From the NCBI GenBank assembly GCA_023433925.1, contig JAEYTO010000122.1, positions 1-16,984 on the forward strand: a stretch of 16,984 bases of DNA. The letters are read 5' to 3'. The notes under the pieces are model-generated. The model ran no database searches, was not told the origin of the DNA, and saw only the letters and a program-made list of their open reading frames with translations. Of this stretch, positions 6,331 to 13,890 are shown piece after piece (the first letter of the stretch is position 1; the number at the start of each line of letters is the position of its first letter). Origin of the DNA: Pseudomonadota bacterium (lineage in GTDB: Bacteria > Desulfobacterota > Desulfovibrionia > Desulfovibrionales > Desulfovibrionaceae). Made by a program: the position numbers and the translations under genes.

Positions 6331-8123
6331 GGTCTGGCTCCCTGAATCTCCATTGGCAAGCCCGCCTGGCGCCAAGTCTTGAAATCGCCATCCAGAACCA
6401 TGACCGCCTCGTGTCCGCGCAGGGCGAGCTTCTCGGCCACCTGGCGGTCGTAGTGCAGGCTCACGCTGCGGCCGTAGACGATGATCGGCGCGTCGAGCGG
6501 CAGCTCGGCGAAGCGCATGGCGTACACGAAATCGAACAGAGCCGGGGGCAGGTTCACGGCGCCCCGGATGTGCTCCTGCTGGTGGAACTCGGCGGGCCGG
6601 GCGTCGATGAGCACGGCGCGGCCTGCGGCAAGCTCCGTCCGTGCCGCTTCGACGGCAATGACCGCCGGTCCGGAGGTGAACAGGGCGCGGGGGACGATCT
6701 CCACCCCGCCTGGGCTGACCAGGTTGTAGAGCAGGCCCAGGGCCAGGCTGACCATGAAGATGAAGGCCAGGCCGCGCCAGGAGAAGCGGCCCAGGCGCTC
6801 CACCTCGCCGCGCAGGGCCGCCGAGATGCGCGCCTTGGCCGCCTGGAGCAGGTCGATTTCCTGGCGGGCGTTGGTGAGCTGGGCAATGGTCTCGCCAAGC
6901 TCACGGTTGCGCTGGATCAGGTCCGCGTTGAGCCGCTGGGCCGTGGCATGGTGGCGGGCGCTCTTGAGGCTGACCATGAAGCTGTCGAGCTGGGAACGCA
7001 GGAGATCCAGCTCGGCTACGTTCAGGTCCTGGCCCGAGAAGCGCGGTCCCGCCGCGAGCACGCCACGGCAGGCCTCGTCCAGGGCGAACAGGAGCACGAC
7101 ACGCGGGCCGCCCGGCAGGCCGGCCGGCGGAACGGCCAGGAGCCGTGACTCCATGGGCCTGGGGATGCGGTCCTTGAAGGACACGAAAAGTCCGAGCAGG
7201 TCCTTGCGCGCCTGGGGCGTCGCCAAGTGCGCGCGCTCCTCGTTGTCCAGACTCCAGGCGGCCACGGACTGAGCCTCGGCCGCGTCGTCGAGCACGGCCA
7301 GGAAGGCGCGCTCCAGACCGAAGGTGCCGGCCACGGTCTTGAGGAAGGTGTCCATGGCCTTGCCAGGGTCCAGCTCTCCAGCCAGCTCGCGGGTGGTCTC
7401 GAAGCGGACGGACAGGTGGAAGGCCCGGTGGTCCAGCTCGTCCTGGGCCTTGGCCATGGCCCCCAGGGCCCGCTCCAGGTGATCGCCGCGCTCGGCCAGG
7501 TCGCGATTGAGTCTGGCCACGGATTCGGCATTGCGCGCGCAGCGTAGGGCCATGCCCATGTTATCTATGAGTTTCTCCAGATAATCGACCTCTTCCGGCT
7601 CCATGGGCTCGCCGGAGAGTCTGCCGCCGAGCACGAGCAGGCCGCGCAGGCCGTCCGCCATGGACCACATGGCCATGACCTCGGTATTCCCGGGCAGATG
7701 GTCGTCCCGGCCCAGGTGCTGGCCCGTGAGGAGCACGGGACGTTCGCCATAGTCCGACGGCGGAGTTCCCTGACTTTCCTGGTAGGCGAAGAAGCGCGCC
7801 GCTATGGTCGGAGCGTAGGCCAAGAATCTGTCGGCCTCGTCGGGCTCCAGGCCGCGGCTGGAGAAGGCCAAGGTCTCGCCCGGTTCGGTGCACAGAGCGG
7901 CGAAGCCGCTGGTGAGCCCCAGGGGCCCCATGGCCAGGGGCAGGAAGGCGCGGATGATGCCGCTGGGGGTGGCTTGGCCCGAGATCTCGCGGGTGATCTC
8001 GGCCAGGGATTCCAGAAGGAAGACCTTGCGCTCCTGGCTCCAGCCGTCGGCGACCACGCGCGGCTGACGCAGGCGGACGTTCTTGGCCGTGGGATCGCCG
8101 GGCCTGGGAGAGACGTCGGCCAT
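6327..8123 (-). CDS. GAF-GAF-transmembrane-rhodanese fusion protein, catalytic Cys absent
   Basis: A 598-residue protein. Residues about 35-200 and 240-390 look like two divergent GAF-type sensory domains, each followed by a coiled coil (about 200-235 and 392-440). A single membrane helix lies at about 451-469, preceded by basic residues (RLGRFSWR), which predicts a cytoplasmic N-terminus. A rhodanese domain follows at about 480-595, hence probably periplasmic: LIDARPAEFHQQEHIRGAVN is clear. The active-site loop reads IIVYGRSVSLHYD, with Gly551 where the sulfur-carrying Cys is expected, so sulfurtransferase activity is unlikely. The start ATG lies five bases after the stop of the thioredoxin-like gene without a clear Shine-Dalgarno, suggesting coupled translation. 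Its stop overlaps the MauE-like start. It may pass cytoplasmic signals to a periplasmic binding domain, or the reverse. Confidence 0.82.
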   Translation of the reverse strand: MADVSPRPGDPTAKNVRLRQPRVVADGWSQERKVFLLESLAEITREISGQATPSGIIRAFLPLAMGPLGLTSGFAALCTEPGETLAFSSRGLEPDEADRFLAYAPTIAARFFAYQESQGTPPSDYGERPVLLTGQHLGRDDHLPGNTEVMAMWSMADGLRGLLVLGGRLSGEPMEPEEVDYLEKLIDNMGMALRCARNAESVARLNRDLAERGDHLERALGAMAKAQDELDHRAFHLSVRFETTRELAGELDPGKAMDTFLKTVAGTFGLERAFLAVLDDAAEAQSVAAWSLDNEERAHLATPQARKDLLGLFVSFKDRIPRPMESRLLAVPPAGLPGGPRVVLLFALDEACRGVLAAGPRFSGQDLNVAELDLLRSQLDSFMVSLKSARHHATAQRLNADLIQRNRELGETIAQLTNARQEIDLLQAAKARISAALRGEVERLGRFSWRGLAFIFMVSLALGLLYNLVSPGGVEIVPRALFTSGPAVIAVEAARTELAAGRAVLIDARPAEFHQQEHIRGAVNLPPALFDFVYAMRFAELPLDAPIIVYGRSVSLHYDRQVAEKLALRGHEAVMVLDGDFKTWRQAGLPMEIQGARP

Positions 8124-8127
8124 GCCG

Positions 8128-8682
8128 CTAGCGGACCAGTTCGCGCATGCGCGCGAAAAGCATGTCCACGTCCTCGATGACGCCCAGGTGAGCGAAACGC
8201 ACCGTGCCGGACTTGTCCACGAGCATGGTGAAGGGAGTCTGGGGCTCGCCAAGGGCCTTGTGCGCCCGGAAGTCGGGATCGGGCGCCACGGGGAAGGCAT
8301 AGCCGCCCTTGCTGCGCAGGTAGTTCACCTCCATGGGGGTGCCGCCCGCGGCCAATCCGAGCATGACGACCCTGCCCGCCAGCCCCGCCTTCCTGAGCCT
8401 GCCGGCCAGGGAGTTGAAGCCGGGAAGCTGCCGATGGCACTGCGGGCAATAGACCCCGAGCACTTCCAGGAGCACGAGCTCGGCCTTGAGGTCGCTCAGG
8501 CCGAAGGGCTTGTCCGACGGCAGGCCCAGCTCGGCCGCGACCTTGGGGTCGGGCGCGTCCATGCTGAAGGCGGGCAGGGTGTCGCCCACGGCCGGGAGCT
8601 TGGCTGACGCATGCGCGGCTGGCGTGCTCAGGCCGCACAGGGTCGGGAGCAGCAGGAAGATCAGGGCGATGCGTCTGGTCAT
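8128..8682 (-). CDS. Periplasmic thioredoxin-like protein (TlpA/redoxin type)
   Basis: A 184-residue protein with an N-terminal Sec signal (likely cleavage near residue 26, AAHAS). The thioredoxin-like fold contains a CPQC active site at C79/C82 (VLGVYCPQCHRQLP) and a later TPFTMLV segment supplying the cis-proline. A long insert after the first strand, about residues 44-65, and the overall order resemble TlpA/ResA or AhpC-TSA redoxins. It should reduce or exchange disulfides in the periplasm. It lies between the response regulator (31-base gap) and the rhodanese fusion (four-base gap), and is the only clear dithiol enzyme in the unit. The MauE-like protein is a plausible membrane partner, in analogy to MauD/MauE. 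GAGG upstream of the ATG supports the start. Confidence 0.88.
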   Translation of the reverse strand: MTRRIALIFLLLPTLCGLSTPAAHASAKLPAVGDTLPAFSMDAPDPKVAAELGLPSDKPFGLSDLKAELVLLEVLGVYCPQCHRQLPGFNSLAGRLRKAGLAGRVVMLGLAAGGTPMEVNYLRSKGGYAFPVAPDPDFRAHKALGEPQTPFTMLVDKSGTVRFAHLGVIEDVDMLFARMRELVR

Positions 8683-8713
8683 GGCAAGCCTCGCAAGTTT
8701 CCGCCAGGGCGGC

Positions 8714-9430
8714 CTAGCTTTTTTTCAGGGAACTCAGGGCCTCCTCCGCGCTGTCGAAGACAGGGGCCAGCTTGGTGATACCCACGATGTCGAAGACCTT
8801 GCGGAAGTTGTCCGACAGCCCGGCGATGGCCAGGGGGATGTTGCGCTTGCGGGAGTCGAGCAGGAGTTGGGTCAGGATGGCGATGCCCGCGCCGTTGATG
8901 GAGGCGTTGTCCGAGAAGCGCAGCAGCAGCCCGCCCTTGTCGCCGACCTGCTCGAAGGCCTGCTGCAGATAGGGCTCGGAGCGCGAGGTGACGTTGCCCT
9001 GGATGTCGATGATGCCCAGGTCGCCCTGGCTGGAGGCGAGCACCTCCTCGGCTTTGCTCCTGGCCAGGCGGATGCGCTCGCCGGCGCGGCTCAGCGCGTT
9101 GTCCAGATCCTTCTTGCGGATGGGCTTGTTGATGAAGTCCGTGGCGTCCAGGTTCAGGGCCTTGATGGCCAGATCCATGTCGCCGTGGCCGGTGATGACG
9201 ATGACCTCGGTGTGCGGGTCGAGCTCCTTGAGGCGCTTGAGCACGGTGATGCCGTCCATGCCCGGCATCTTGATGTCCGTGAGCACGACGGGCGGCTTCT
9301 CGCGGGCGAAGACGGCCAGGCCCTCCTCGCCGTTCTCGGCCGTGAGGACCTCGAAACCGTAGGCTCCGAGCAAGAGCCGGAACATGGACAAGGTGGGCTT
9401 TTCGTCGTCGATTATGAGTATCTTCTGCAC
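8714..9430 (-). CDS. Response regulator with REC and STAS domains
   Basis: A 238-residue protein. The receiver domain (1-120) has the acidic pair D8/D9, phosphoacceptor D52 (LTDIKMPGMDG), T80 and K102. A linker helix leads to a C-terminal STAS domain (about 137-235) like those of anti-sigma-factor antagonists. In the STAS loop where SpoIIAA has DSSGLG, this protein reads SINGAG, so Asn179 replaces the phosphorylatable Ser. There is no DNA-binding domain, so output is probably protein-protein contact, for example partner switching with an anti-sigma factor or a stressosome-like complex encoded elsewhere. The start is a GTG at 9428-9430 with GAGG eight bases upstream, ten bases after the kinase stop. 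Earlier in-frame ATGs lie inside the kinase gene and add no recognisable domain. It is almost certainly the partner of the adjacent kinase. Confidence 0.9.
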   Translation of the reverse strand: MQKILIIDDEKPTLSMFRLLLGAYGFEVLTAENGEEGLAVFAREKPPVVLTDIKMPGMDGITVLKRLKELDPHTEVIVITGHGDMDLAIKALNLDATDFINKPIRKKDLDNALSRAGERIRLARSKAEEVLASSQGDLGIIDIQGNVTSRSEPYLQQAFEQVGDKGGLLLRFSDNASINGAGIAILTQLLLDSRKRNIPLAIAGLSDNFRKVFDIVGITKLAPVFDSAEEALSSLKKS

Positions 9431-9440
9431 TGAATCAGCC

Positions 9441-11420
9441 TCATGCTTGGATTCTGACTGCCGGGAAGGCCAATGTGAAGGTGGTCCCTTCGCCCTTCCT
9501 GCTCCGGATGCGGATATCGCCATTATAGTCTTTCATTATTCCATAGGAAATGGACAGGCCCAGGCCCATGCCCTGGCCGAGCTCCTTGGTGGTGAAGAAC
9601 GGCTCGAAGACCTTGTTCATGTCCTCCTCCGATATGCCCATGCCGTTGTCGGCCACGTCCACGAAGACCTGGCCGTTGCTGGCGGAGGAGCGGATGGCGA
9701 TGCGCCCCACGCCGTTGGGCATGTTCCCAGGCTCCAGGATGGCGTCGCGGGCGTTGGACACGAGGTTGAAGAGCACCTGTTGCAGGCGGTTGTCGTGGGC
9801 CAGGATGGGCGGCAGGTTCTCGGCCAGATCCAGCTCCACTTCCACGTTGGAGAGCTTGAGCTGCTGGCCCATGATGTTGAGCACCCCGCGGATGGAGCGG
9901 TTCACGTCGAGGTGTTCCTTGATGAAGTGGGCCTTGCGGCCGAAGGCGCGCAGGGTGTTGATGATCTCGGTGGCGCGGTCCACCTGGACGCTGATCTCGG
10001 CCGTGACTTGGCGCAGGCTCGCCTCGGGGATCTCCCGGCCCTCTTCGCTCATCATGTTCAGGAAGTCGCTGCCCATCTTGATGGCGTTGAGCGGCTGGTT
10101 GAGCTCGTGGGCTATGCCGGCGCTCATCTCGCCCAGGGTCTTCATCTTGCTGGCCTGGATGAGCTGGGCGTCCTTCTCGATCATCTCGGTGATGTCGGTC
10201 ACGGCGACGATCAGGGCGTGCCGGCCCTTGTAGCTGATGGGGCAGGCGTGCAGGTTCACGTAGAAGGGGATCTTGGCGCTCTTGTAATGCATGACCTTGG
10301 TCAGGTAGGCGCAGGACGTCTCCTCTCCCAGCTTGTCGAACTCGGCGCGGCACTGGGCCTCGAAGTCCGGGTCCAGGTCCGTGAAGCGCAGTCCCAGCAG
10401 CTCCTCCTTGGAGTAGCCGTACAGCTCCTCGGTGCGCGGGTTGGCGTCCAGGATGGACAGGTTGTGGTGGTCCACCACGAAAACCGGGTCCGGGCCCGAG
10501 TCGAAGAGCGAGCGGTATTTTTCCTCGGATTCGCGCAGCCTGCGGCGGTAGAGTCTGATGGACCAGACCATGTTGCGGAAGGAGTCGGCCAGCTGCGCGA
10601 CCTCGTCGCCGGTGCGCTTGCGGTAGAAGTTGCACTTGGCGCAGGTATGCAGCCGCTCGCCCTTGATGGGGGGCTGAGCGGTCTGGTCGAAGTGCCAGCA
10701 GGGCAGATCGGTGTTGCGGTAGGCCGGGCAATCCAGGGCGTTCCAGGTCGTGCCCGTGGGATCGAGCGTGATGTCGAAGTTGCCGCGCGAAAGCTCGTCG
10801 GAGACGGTGATGAGCTTTTGGATGGGCAGGGTGATGCTGCTCGTCAGGCGCAGGCTGACCAGGAAGACGATGATGATGATGAGCGAGATGAAGCCGAGGA
10901 ACGTGATGCGCAGCTTGCCGACGAGATTGTCGATGTGCTCCTTGTTCAGGCCCACGTGCACCGTGCCGATCTGGTAGATGCCCTCCATGACCGGCACGGC
11001 GATGTCCAGGGCCTGGAAGCCGAAGACCTCCACGTGCTCGAAGGACTCGCGCGGATCCTGGGAGATCGTGTTGACCTGCTTGAGCTCGGCCGGGAAACGC
11101 CTGGTGAACGTGTGGGCCAGGACTTCCGAATCCGGGTCCGTGATGAAGATGTAGGCGATGAGCTGCTTGCGCTCGCCGAGATGGGCCGTGTCGAACACGA
11201 GGCTGACCATCTGGGGCTGGTTCTTGTCCAGGATGTAGCCGCTGGCCCGATCGGCGATGGATTGGGCGATGGCCAGCCCGCGGTGCTGCAGCTCGCTCTC
11301 CAGGCTGGAGACGAGTATCCAGCGGGCGAGGAAGGCGATGGCCACGCTGATGAACAGGATGACGGCCAGAATGGAGAAGAATATCTTGCTCTTGAGACCC
11401 AGGTTGCTGAACCGCTTCAT
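9441..11420 (-). CDS. Membrane sensor histidine kinase with cysteine insert, PAS and HisKA/HATPase domains
   Basis: A 659-residue inner-membrane kinase. Helices at about 12-33 and 171-192 flank a periplasmic sensor region of about 135 residues, probably Cache-like. After the second helix a HAMP-like segment is interrupted by a Cys cluster (C231 in CPAY, C241 in CW, C260 and C263 in CAKC), seen in many deltaproteobacterial sensors. A PAS domain follows (about 297-410). The HisKA domain has H438 (AGIAHELNQPL); the ATPase has the N-box N556, DNGMG (591-595) and GQGMGLGL (615-622). All catalytic motifs are intact. Its ATG overlaps the stop of the binding-protein gene by four bases, with GAGG upstream. 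The cognate regulator follows ten bases after the stop. The periplasmic domain may read the adjacent binding protein. Confidence 0.93.
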   Translation of the reverse strand: MKRFSNLGLKSKIFFSILAVILFISVAIAFLARWILVSSLESELQHRGLAIAQSIADRASGYILDKNQPQMVSLVFDTAHLGERKQLIAYIFITDPDSEVLAHTFTRRFPAELKQVNTISQDPRESFEHVEVFGFQALDIAVPVMEGIYQIGTVHVGLNKEHIDNLVGKLRITFLGFISLIIIIVFLVSLRLTSSITLPIQKLITVSDELSRGNFDITLDPTGTTWNALDCPAYRNTDLPCWHFDQTAQPPIKGERLHTCAKCNFYRKRTGDEVAQLADSFRNMVWSIRLYRRRLRESEEKYRSLFDSGPDPVFVVDHHNLSILDANPRTEELYGYSKEELLGLRFTDLDPDFEAQCRAEFDKLGEETSCAYLTKVMHYKSAKIPFYVNLHACPISYKGRHALIVAVTDITEMIEKDAQLIQASKMKTLGEMSAGIAHELNQPLNAIKMGSDFLNMMSEEGREIPEASLRQVTAEISVQVDRATEIINTLRAFGRKAHFIKEHLDVNRSIRGVLNIMGQQLKLSNVEVELDLAENLPPILAHDNRLQQVLFNLVSNARDAILEPGNMPNGVGRIAIRSSASNGQVFVDVADNGMGISEEDMNKVFEPFFTTKELGQGMGLGLSISYGIMKDYNGDIRIRSRKGEGTTFTLAFPAVRIQA

Positions 11421-12667
11421 GGCGACCTCGGGTGCGCGCGCCTCGTCTTCATGGCTTCGTGCAGGTCGGACCAGTCCGCGATGGGGGCGAAGGAGCCGTT
11501 CGCGAGCCTGGTGAAGTAGACCTCGTCGAGTCCCTGGTGGTCGGTGGGGCCGAAGTTGACCGAGACGCCGTGCACGAGCGGGTAGTCCCACATGGATTCC
11601 ACGGCGTCGATGAACCGCTCGCGGGTCAGGTCGCGGCCCGCGCGGCGCAGTCCCTCCACGAGCACCCGGGCGTTGAGGAAAGCCTCGAGCCCCACGTAAT
11701 TCGGGGTGTCCTCGGGGTAGTTGCGCTTGAGCAGGGCCGTGTAGCCCGTGGCGTCCTGGCCTTCGCCATGCATGTCGGCCGAGGGCGGGGGCACCACCTG
11801 CGACATGAGCGCCAGGGCCTGCTCCTCGCCCTCCAGCCTGCGCGCCAGCTCCTCGGCGCCCACGAAGGACACGTGATAGAACAGGGGATCGAAGCCCATG
11901 GCCCGGGCCTTGTGGATGAACATGGCGCAGACCTCGTAGGTCCCGATCATGACCACGGCCTCGGCTCCCGAGGCGGCGATCTTCTCCAGGCCTTCGTCCA
12001 CGTGGTCCGTGCCGCGGATGTAGTTGCCCTTGGCGATGGGCGCCAGGCCATGACGCTTGAGGGCCAGCTCGGTGCCGGTCAGGCCGTCGAAACCGTAGGC
12101 GTCGTACTGATAGAAGACCGCGATCTTGGACAGGCCCAGGTCCTTGACCATGTGCCGCACGGCCGCCTCGGTCTCCTTGTAGTAGGATGCGCGGACATTG
12201 ATGAGGTAGCGGTTGAAGGGCTCGCGCAGGGCGTTGGCGCCGGTGAACATGCCCACGAGGGGAATGGCCGCCTGGTCCACGAGGGGGATGATCTTGACCG
12301 TGGTGGGCGTGCCCACATAGCACGACAGCGCGAAGACCTCGTCCTCCACGATGAGCTTCTGCGTGTTGGCCAGGCAGCGCGGCGGGTCATAGGCGTCGTC
12401 GTAGGCGATGAGCGTGATCTTGCGGCCGTGCACGCCGCCCTGGGCGTTGACGTGGTCGATGTAGGCCAGGGCGCCGCGCAGGGTCTGGATGCCGAGGTAC
12501 TGGGCGTGTCCGGACAGGGGCAGGGACGCGCCGATGCGGATCTCGTGCTCGGTCACGCCGGGGGGCTGCCCGCCGCCGTCATCCAGGATGGCCTCGGGGC
12601 CGCAGGCCGCGCAGGCCATGACGACAGCGAGCAACGCGGTAAGCAGCAGCGTCCTTGATATGTGCAT
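11417..12667 (-). CDS. Periplasmic ligand-binding lipoprotein, branched-chain amino acid ABC type
   Basis: A 416-residue member of the type I periplasmic binding protein fold (Peripla_BP_6, LivJ-like). The opening EIRIGASLPLSGHAQYLG, then GGVHGRKITLIAYDDAYDP, is characteristic; later segments LSKIAVFYQYDAYGFDG and AEAVVMIGTYEV fit both lobes. The N-terminus is a lipoprotein-type signal with Cys at residues 19 and 22; which is lipidated is unclear because neither lipobox is ideal. The ATG at 12665-12667 is chosen for its compact signal peptide; an ATG 45 bases upstream is possible. No ABC permease or ATPase gene is present; the next gene is a histidine kinase, overlapping by four bases. It therefore probably serves as a ligand receptor for signalling. 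Ligands in this family are amino acids, amides, urea or small aromatic acids; which one cannot be told. Confidence 0.88.
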   Translation of the reverse strand: MHISRTLLLTALLAVVMACAACGPEAILDDGGGQPPGVTEHEIRIGASLPLSGHAQYLGIQTLRGALAYIDHVNAQGGVHGRKITLIAYDDAYDPPRCLANTQKLIVEDEVFALSCYVGTPTTVKIIPLVDQAAIPLVGMFTGANALREPFNRYLINVRASYYKETEAAVRHMVKDLGLSKIAVFYQYDAYGFDGLTGTELALKRHGLAPIAKGNYIRGTDHVDEGLEKIAASGAEAVVMIGTYEVCAMFIHKARAMGFDPLFYHVSFVGAEELARRLEGEEQALALMSQVVPPPSADMHGEGQDATGYTALLKRNYPEDTPNYVGLEAFLNARVLVEGLRRAGRDLTRERFIDAVESMWDYPLVHGVSVNFGPTDHQGLDEVYFTRLANGSFAPIADWSDLHEAMKTRRAHPRSP

Positions 12668-12909
12668 AGTGCGATCCGAGTGCCTAGCGGGCCGGCCATG
12701 ACTCCGTACCAATCGCTACATCCATAGTCCATGGCCGTCAAGGACGGCGGCCCGCCGGGGCCGATGCATCGGAGCGCTCGCGCTCGCGGCTTCGGGCATG
12801 TCCGCGAGAGGCGCGATGCGGCATCGAACCATCGGCCCGAAGAAATACCGGCCCGGCTTTGCAAAAAATTTCCAGGCGGGATACTCTCTCCGCGGAGTGT
12901 GGCGCGGAT
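12668..12909. promoter_or_regulatory. Divergent intergenic region with two related dyads
   Basis: These 242 bases separate the minus-strand signalling unit from the plus-strand glycosyltransferase/secretion block. They contain a perfect 12-bp palindrome CCGATGCATCGG (12761-12772) and a second dyad CGATGC-G-GCATCG (12814-12826). The shared half-site is CGATGC and the centres are about 54 bases apart, close to five helical turns. They could be operators for a shared regulator. Short GC-rich stem-loops near 12734-12757 also fall in the binding-protein leader. A TTGACG box on the minus strand near 12740 has no good -10 partner. No ORF is supported here. Confidence 0.4.
12859..12887 (+). promoter_or_regulatory. 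Candidate sigma-70 promoter for the glycosyltransferase block
   Basis: TTGCAA (12859-12864) and TACTCT (12882-12887) are separated by exactly 17 bases in the only AT-rich patch upstream of the GT2 gene. Agreement is four of six and three of six. The start point, near 12894, would leave a leader of only about 16 bases, which is short, so this is a weak call. Confidence 0.28.
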
Positions 12910-13890
12910 ATGAGCAGAGCAGCGAAAGTCCCGGACCCGAGCGTGTGCATCGTGATCCTGACCTACAACGGACGCGAGGACACCCTGGCCTGCCTGGCGG
13001 CCATGGAAGCCATGCGCCCGCGCCCGTGGGGCCTGGGCCTGGTCGCGGCCTGCGACAACGGCTCGGTCGACGGGTCGGCCGAGGCCGTGCTGGCGTGGGC
13101 CAAGGCGCGCGGGCTGAACACGCTGGAATCCGACGGCCGGAAGCCAGCGCCGAGGCGGTCCGGCTTTCGCGGCCTGGCGCTCGTGCGCAACGGCGGCAAC
13201 CTGGGCTTCGCCGCCGGCTGCAACCCCGGTCTGCGCCTGGGCCTGGCCATGGGCGCGCGACACTTCTGGCTGCTCAACAACGACACGCTCCCCGAGCCCG
13301 AAGCCCTGGCCGCGCTCCTGGCCCAGGCCGACGGGCGGACCATCCTGGGCTCCACCGTGCTTCAGGCTCATGATCCGAGCCTTGTGCAGGTCGCCGGGGG
13401 CTGCCGCTACAACCCGCTGACCACGGTCCTCGCGCCGCACATGGGCGGCCGGAGCCTGAAGGAGGCCCTGGCCTCGGCCGAAGAGCCTCGGCTGGACTAC
13501 GTCCACGGCGCGAGCATGCTCGTGCCGCGCGCGGCCCTGGAGTCCGTGGGCCTGCTCAACGAGGAGCACTTCCTCTTCTACGAGGAGCTGGATTTCTGCC
13601 GGCGGGCGCGCGGGGCGGGCTTCAGGCTCGGCTGGTGCAGGGGGAGCCTGGTCCGTCACAAGGGCGGCGCGAGCCTGGGCCGCGAGCCCGGCGCCTTGGC
13701 CTGCTACCACGAGAACCTGAGCACGCTCCTGTTCACGCGCAACCATCACCCCTGGCTCCTGCCCCCGGCGGCCGCGCTACGCCTGGCCGGCAAGGCGGCG
13801 GTCCTGACGGCGCGCGGGCAGGCGCGGCTGCTCGCGCCCCTGGCCCGGGCCTACCTGGATTTCTGCTCCGGCCGCCGGAGGATGGGATGA
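12910..13890 (+). CDS. Family 2 glycosyltransferase (rhamnosyltransferase-like)
   Basis: A 326-residue cytoplasmic enzyme of the GT-A fold, expected to move a sugar from a nucleotide donor to a growing glycan. Motifs in order: VCIVILTYNGRED (12-24), DNGSVDGS (49-56, donor binding), NLGFAAGCNPGL (97-108) and LLNNDT (121-126, in the position of the metal-binding DxD). Then come FLFYEELDFCRRARGAGFRLGW and VRHKGGAS, typical of GT2 rhamnosyl- or galactofuranosyl-transferase-like proteins. There are no clear membrane helices. An upstream TTG could extend the frame by 17 codons, but this ATG begins the conserved domain; the nearest Shine-Dalgarno-like GGAG is 12 bases away. Its stop overlaps the next ATG by four bases. 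Donor and acceptor cannot be inferred. Confidence 0.88.
   Translation: MSRAAKVPDPSVCIVILTYNGREDTLACLAAMEAMRPRPWGLGLVAACDNGSVDGSAEAVLAWAKARGLNTLESDGRKPAPRRSGFRGLALVRNGGNLGFAAGCNPGLRLGLAMGARHFWLLNNDTLPEPEALAALLAQADGRTILGSTVLQAHDPSLVQVAGGCRYNPLTTVLAPHMGGRSLKEALASAEEPRLDYVHGASMLVPRAALESVGLLNEEHFLFYEELDFCRRARGAGFRLGWCRGSLVRHKGGASLGREPGALACYHENLSTLLFTRNHHPWLLPPAAALRLAGKAAVLTARGQARLLAPLARAYLDFCSGRRRMG

Noticed and set aside
11421..12323. N-terminal extension of the histidine kinase frame into the binding-protein gene
   Set aside because: The extension is an out-of-frame shadow of the binding-protein gene; the ATG at 11420 has a ribosome binding site and begins the first membrane helix.
12668..12686. 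Sigma-54-like GGCAC-N5-TCGCA motif on the minus strand before the binding-protein gene
   Set aside because: Its GC lies only five bases before the chosen ATG, so transcription would start inside the coding region and lose the signal peptide.
12845..12866. Sigma-54-like motif upstream of the GT2 gene
   Set aside because: The GG to GC spacing is nine bases rather than ten, so the motif is out of register.
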